Below are positions 6,849-9,190 of a stretch of 9,190 nucleotides of DNA, one piece after another. The DNA lies in assembly GCA_965658275.1 (NCBI GenBank), contig CBFHRN010000071.1:1-9190 (forward strand). Reading direction: 5' to 3'. Made by a program: the position numbers and the translations under genes. Under the pieces are notes generated by a model. That model had not been told where the DNA came from and did no database searches. It was given only the letters and a program-made list of their open reading frames with translations. How positions within the stretch are numbered: position 1 is the first letter of the stretch; each line of letters starts with the position of its first letter. The stretch comes from Croceimicrobium sp965658275. Its GTDB lineage: Bacteria; Bacteroidota; Bacteroidia; Flavobacteriales; Schleiferiaceae.

Positions 6849-7559
6849 ATGAAAAGTTCCTTAATTAAAAGCATTTTGGCGCTAAGTCTAATTCTTACCG
6901 CATGCTCCAAAGAAGCAGAAACCAGTCAAAAAATTGATACCGCCGAATTACAACAAATGGCGACCGAGCAAATTATCACTGAACAAATCCTAAATGATTT
7001 TGACTTATTTACGGAAGATGAAGGACAAAACGAACTAACATCTTACAAGACCAATTCTTGCCTCAGTATTACCAGAGACACTATCGTTCGTCCTGCGCGT
7101 ATAATTTTTGATTTCGGACCTGTTAATTGCATGGGACCAGACAGCAACATGCGCAGAGGTCAACTTATCCTCAGCTAAGTAGGAAGCCGTAATGGACTTG
7201 GATGGCAAAGAACCCTTACCACCCGAGGATTCTTTTTTAACGATCATCAGATTATAGGCCAGCGCACGGTACAGCAGCGTAACCAGAAAGCCAATGGTAA
7301 TCCACAGTTCGATCTTAATAGCCGAATAAAGGTAGTGTTTGCCAATGGCCAAGATAGTTGTGTGGCCATTCAAAGTCGACAGCGTGAATTCATTCTTGGG
7401 TCAAATACACGCCTTAAAATGGATGATCAATTTAGCATCAGCGGGAACCACAGTTTTAGAAGTACGCGCGGAAGGAGTTGTACAACTTGTCCAAGAAGTG
7501 TAATTTGGCTCATGGAAAGGGTATTTTTAGTTTGTGATGAAACCAAAATACGGGTTTAG
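6849..7559 (+). pseudogene. Lipoprotein gene interrupted by an in-frame TAA
   Basis: The reading frame from ATG 6849 encodes a lipoprotein signal (lipobox LTAC, Cys19) and a conserved-looking segment with IIFDFGPVNCMGPD and RRGQLILS. It is stopped by TAA at 7176-7178 after 109 codons. The same frame then continues without another stop for 126 codons to TAG at 7557-7559, beginning VGSRNGLGW and containing GFFFNDHQIIGQRTV, RIKVVFANGQDSC and FSISGNHSF. From memory this order matches a Bacteroidota lipoprotein family of unknown function in which R-K-G-K-I-I-V-T-Y-T-G-R-Y is followed by F-N-V-E-G-x-R-T-V, so the TAA sits where Tyr (TAT or TAC) is expected. A single Tyr-to-ochre change would explain it. 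The C-terminus (from about residue 205, RSCTTCPRS onwards) no longer resembles the family and may have decayed or shifted frame. Alternatives are a base-call error, or a short 109-residue product still made. Expression and function are unknown. Confidence 0.7.
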
Positions 7560-7620
7560 ACCCAACCTCTCCTTTTTTTACGTCTTAAAATTTATTTTGA
7601 ACGGGTGTGATCTAACTTAT

Positions 7621-8352
7621 ATGAAATCAACTAGCTCTTCCTTCATCTTCGCAATCGCTATTGTAATTGCTTCCCTCTTCTTGGGTAAGGCCTATGTGGA
7701 TCGTGCCAAGTCGGAAGGAAATATCAGTGTAACCGGTTTAGGGAAGGCTAATTTCAGCTCCGATTTAGTGGTTTGGGATGGTCGTTTTAGTGCAGAAAGT
7801 AAAGATTTGCAAATGGCCTATAGCGAATTGGAAAAGACTCGGGCCATCGTAAAGAACTACCTCGTAGAACAAGGACTTAAAGAAGAAACGCTCGTGTTTA
7901 GCGCTCTATCGATTCGCCAACAAAACAAAGCGCTTTATTCGAGCGATGGCGACTATATGGGCGAAGAATTCGAGAAACATGTGCTCGCTCAAACGGTAAC
8001 TGTTGAAACAGAAAATGTGGATCTCGTGGAACGTATCTCACGTGAAATAACCGAGCTTCTTAACCAAGGGGTTCGTTTTTATTCGAGTGAACCGCGCTAC
8101 TATTTCACCGGATTAGCCAACCTAAAAATTGAAATGATCTCCAAAGCGACCGAAGATGCCCGACTGCGGGCGGAAACGATTGCTCAAAATTCGGGCGGTA
8201 AACTTGGGAAACTTGTGTCTGCACGTATGGGAGTTTTCCAAATTACCGGACAGCACAGTACGGAAGAATATTCTTGGGGTGGGACCTTCAACACCAGCGA
8301 CCGTGAAAAAACGGCTTCAATCACAATGAAATTAATCTACGAAGTGGAATAA
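7621..8352 (+). CDS. SIMPL domain (DUF541) protein, membrane-anchored
   Basis: Protein of 243 residues of the SIMPL/DUF541 family, which is related to Brucella BP26/OMP28. It has an N-terminal hydrophobic segment (residues 8-22) acting as signal anchor or signal peptide, then the SIMPL domain from ISVTGLGKANFSSDLVVW (35-52) to ASITMKLIYEV (232-242). A helix-like segment at 62-85 and the second helix with KATEDARLRAETIAQNSGGKLGKL (175-198), typical of the family, are present. The periplasmic or cell-envelope location is inferred; the molecular function is unknown. The frame is open upstream to an ATG at 7534, but I chose 7621 because the extra 29 residues are hydrophilic to mixed, overlap the preceding lipoprotein frame, and would place the signal segment internally. 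A poor match to the Bacteroidota -7 box (TTATTTTG, 7592-7599) lies about 21 bases upstream of this start, without a clear -33 element. Confidence 0.88.
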   Translation: MKSTSSSFIFAIAIVIASLFLGKAYVDRAKSEGNISVTGLGKANFSSDLVVWDGRFSAESKDLQMAYSELEKTRAIVKNYLVEQGLKEETLVFSALSIRQQNKALYSSDGDYMGEEFEKHVLAQTVTVETENVDLVERISREITELLNQGVRFYSSEPRYYFTGLANLKIEMISKATEDARLRAETIAQNSGGKLGKLVSARMGVFQITGQHSTEEYSWGGTFNTSDREKTASITMKLIYEVE

Positions 8353-8413
8353 GTTTTCAAGCGATTCTAGTTCCCTTTGCGGAAAAAAATTCATCCTCAA
8401 TTTTGTGCTTCGA

Positions 8414-8456
8414 AAACCTTAGCCAAGCTGCGATTGGCGATTTTTAAAAAAGGTTT
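8414..8456 (+). terminator. Nested hairpin after the SIMPL gene, possible weak terminator
   Basis: The inner stem GCCAA/TTGGC (8422-8426 with 8434-8438, 7-base loop) is followed by GATTTTT, a weak terminator shape. An outer pair AAACCTT/AAGGTTT (8414-8420 with 8450-8456) encloses it. It lies about 60 bases after the SIMPL stop and 150 bases before the ribonucleotide reductase start. It could end the SIMPL transcript or be a leader structure of the next gene; the inner stem is short, so confidence is limited. Confidence 0.4.
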
Positions 8457-8485
8457 AGCCCGAAACTAACTGCTCCCCCTTCGAG

Positions 8486-8501
8486 ATTCAAATCTTTGAA
8501 T
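8486..8501. promoter_or_regulatory. 16-base palindrome upstream of the ribonucleotide reductase gene
   Basis: ATTCAAA-TC-TTTGAAT is a perfect dyad with 7-base arms, centred about 112 bases before the ATG at 8606. It could be an operator. It does not match the NrdR box (roughly ACACWATATATWGTGT), and no protein can be named. In A/T-rich spacer DNA a dyad of this length can arise by chance. Apart from this and the nested hairpin I see nothing else in the 8353-8605 spacer; a convincing promoter is not visible. Confidence 0.3.
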
Positions 8502-8605
8502 ATCAGAAAACTAACAAGCATGGTTCATAACCCAATTTAGCCCTGCTTCGATGGTCTTTCTCAAAAAACGACCTTAGTTCTTCTAAAATTCAAAACGATT
8601 CCCGC

Positions 8606-9190
8606 ATGCCCCAAATAGGCCCAGCAAAGCAGTCACCAGCCCAGGAAATTTACAGCCGAGAAGAGGTATTAAAATCAGCCTTAGCTTATTTTAATGGAGA
8701 TGAGCTAGCCGCGACCACTTGGATGAACAAATATGCAGTTCAAGATGCTCAAGGTAACTTTATGGAACAAAACCCGGCCGATATGCATCGGAGAATGGCC
8801 AAGGAATTTGGACGTATTGAAGAAGGCTATCGCGCAAAAAATGGGGAATTATTTGCAGACGCCATTTCTACATACGGGCGGCAAAGGGAAGCTTTAGACG
8901 AAGCTAAAATTTTTCGACTCTTCGACAACTTTAAATATGTGATCCCACAAGGGTCTGTGATGGCGGCTTTAGGTCATCCTTTTATGATTGCCTCCTTATC
9001 AAATTGCGTGGTTATGCCCTCCCCTTTTGATTCCTATGGAGGTATCATGCACACCGATCAACAGTTAACTCAGCTCTTTAAAAGACGCTGTGGCGTGGGA
9101 ATTGACCTATCTACCTTAAGGCCCTCAGGGCAAGAAGTAAACAATGCAGCTGGTACCACCAGTGGGGCCGTTTCCTTTATGGAGCGTTTT
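8606..9190 (+). CDS. nrdJ: Adenosylcobalamin-dependent ribonucleotide reductase (class II), N-terminal part
   Basis: N-terminal 195 residues, open to the right edge, of a ribonucleotide reductase large chain that reduces ribonucleotides to deoxyribonucleotides for DNA synthesis. Seen: SREEVLKSALAYFNGDELAATTWMNKYA (about 17-44), MHRRMAKEFGRIE (60-72), FDNFKYVIPQGSVMAALG (106-123), the active-site cysteine segment SLSNC (130-134, Cys134), DSYGGIMHTDQQLTQLFKRR (142-161) and GVGIDLSTLRPSG (163-175). The helix spelled Y-F-N-G-D-E-L-A near the N-terminus, the absence of an ATP-cone before it and the PQGS-N-SNC-DSYGGI order fit the class II (NrdJ) chains of Bacteroidota as I remember them, usually over 800 residues. 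The class-defining C-terminus is outside the window, so a class I alpha chain is not fully excluded. ATG 8606 is the first in-frame ATG after the in-frame TAA at 8528. No cobalamin riboswitch signature was found upstream. Confidence 0.85.
   Translation, partial: MPQIGPAKQSPAQEIYSREEVLKSALAYFNGDELAATTWMNKYAVQDAQGNFMEQNPADMHRRMAKEFGRIEEGYRAKNGELFADAISTYGRQREALDEAKIFRLFDNFKYVIPQGSVMAALGHPFMIASLSNCVVMPSPFDSYGGIMHTDQQLTQLFKRRCGVGIDLSTLRPSGQEVNNAAGTTSGAVSFMERF

Noticed and set aside
7035..7373. 112-codon minus-strand frame across the TAA in the lipoprotein gene
   Set aside because: Considered as an alternative real gene because the plus frame is broken. The plus-strand translation on both sides has family-like motifs while this product has none.
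7534..7620. 29-residue upstream extension of the SIMPL protein
   Set aside because: It would bury the signal segment internally and overlap the preceding frame; ATG 7621 places the hydrophobic segment at the N-terminus as in the family.
8353..8605. Cobalamin riboswitch before the NrdJ-type gene
   Set aside because: No recognisable B12-box (GCCACTG-like core) and the visible stems do not build the multi-branched fold.

Overview
The window looks like a piece of a Bacteroidota chromosome, probably a marine Flavobacteriales-like or related lineage. The evidence is family resemblance: a DUF2807 lipoprotein, a Bacteroidota-type HtpG, a PGM2-like phosphosugar mutase, a lipoprotein of the 'FDFG-NC-GPD-RRG' type, and an apparent adenosylcobalamin-dependent ribonucleotide reductase. 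Purine-rich Shine-Dalgarno sites are also absent before the starts, which is usual in this phylum. All genes are ordinary chromosomal genes. I see no mobile element, CRISPR array, tRNA or rRNA.

Layout. Positions 1-2134 (minus strand) hold a probable two-gene operon: a DUF2807 lipoprotein followed 16 bases later by a phosphohexomutase whose C-terminus runs off the left edge. Positions 2241-4178 (minus) hold htpG, the bacterial Hsp90, ending at a clear rho-independent terminator. Positions 4179-4355 are a divergent control region. Positions 4356-5668 (plus) hold an acetyl-CoA hydrolase / 4-hydroxybutyrate CoA-transferase family enzyme with its own terminator. Positions 5750-6800 (plus) hold a FabH-like ketoacyl-ACP synthase III with its own terminator. 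Positions 6849-7559 hold a lipoprotein gene interrupted by one in-frame TAA, probably a pseudogene. Positions 7621-8352 encode a membrane-anchored SIMPL-domain (DUF541) protein. From 8606 to the right edge is the N-terminal third or less of a class II (NrdJ-type) ribonucleotide reductase.

The most notable structure is the 177-base region between htpG and the CoA-transferase gene. Each side carries a -24/-12 (sigma-54-type) promoter-like element with exact GG-N10-GC spacing. The two elements are mirror images sharing ATGGCGGYAC-N5-TTGC. Between them, almost exactly centred, lies a cluster of CTGACA/TGTCAG half-sites that includes a perfect 9-bp inverted repeat. This reads as a shared activator site serving two divergent sigma-54 promoters, which would tie a chaperone to a CoA-transferase in one stress-type response. 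It is a sequence-based inference and has not been tested.

The other genes look like independent housekeeping units separated by terminators: central sugar metabolism (phosphomutase), fatty-acid initiation (FabH-like) and deoxynucleotide synthesis (NrdJ-like). The broken lipoprotein and the SIMPL protein are cell-envelope proteins of unknown role.
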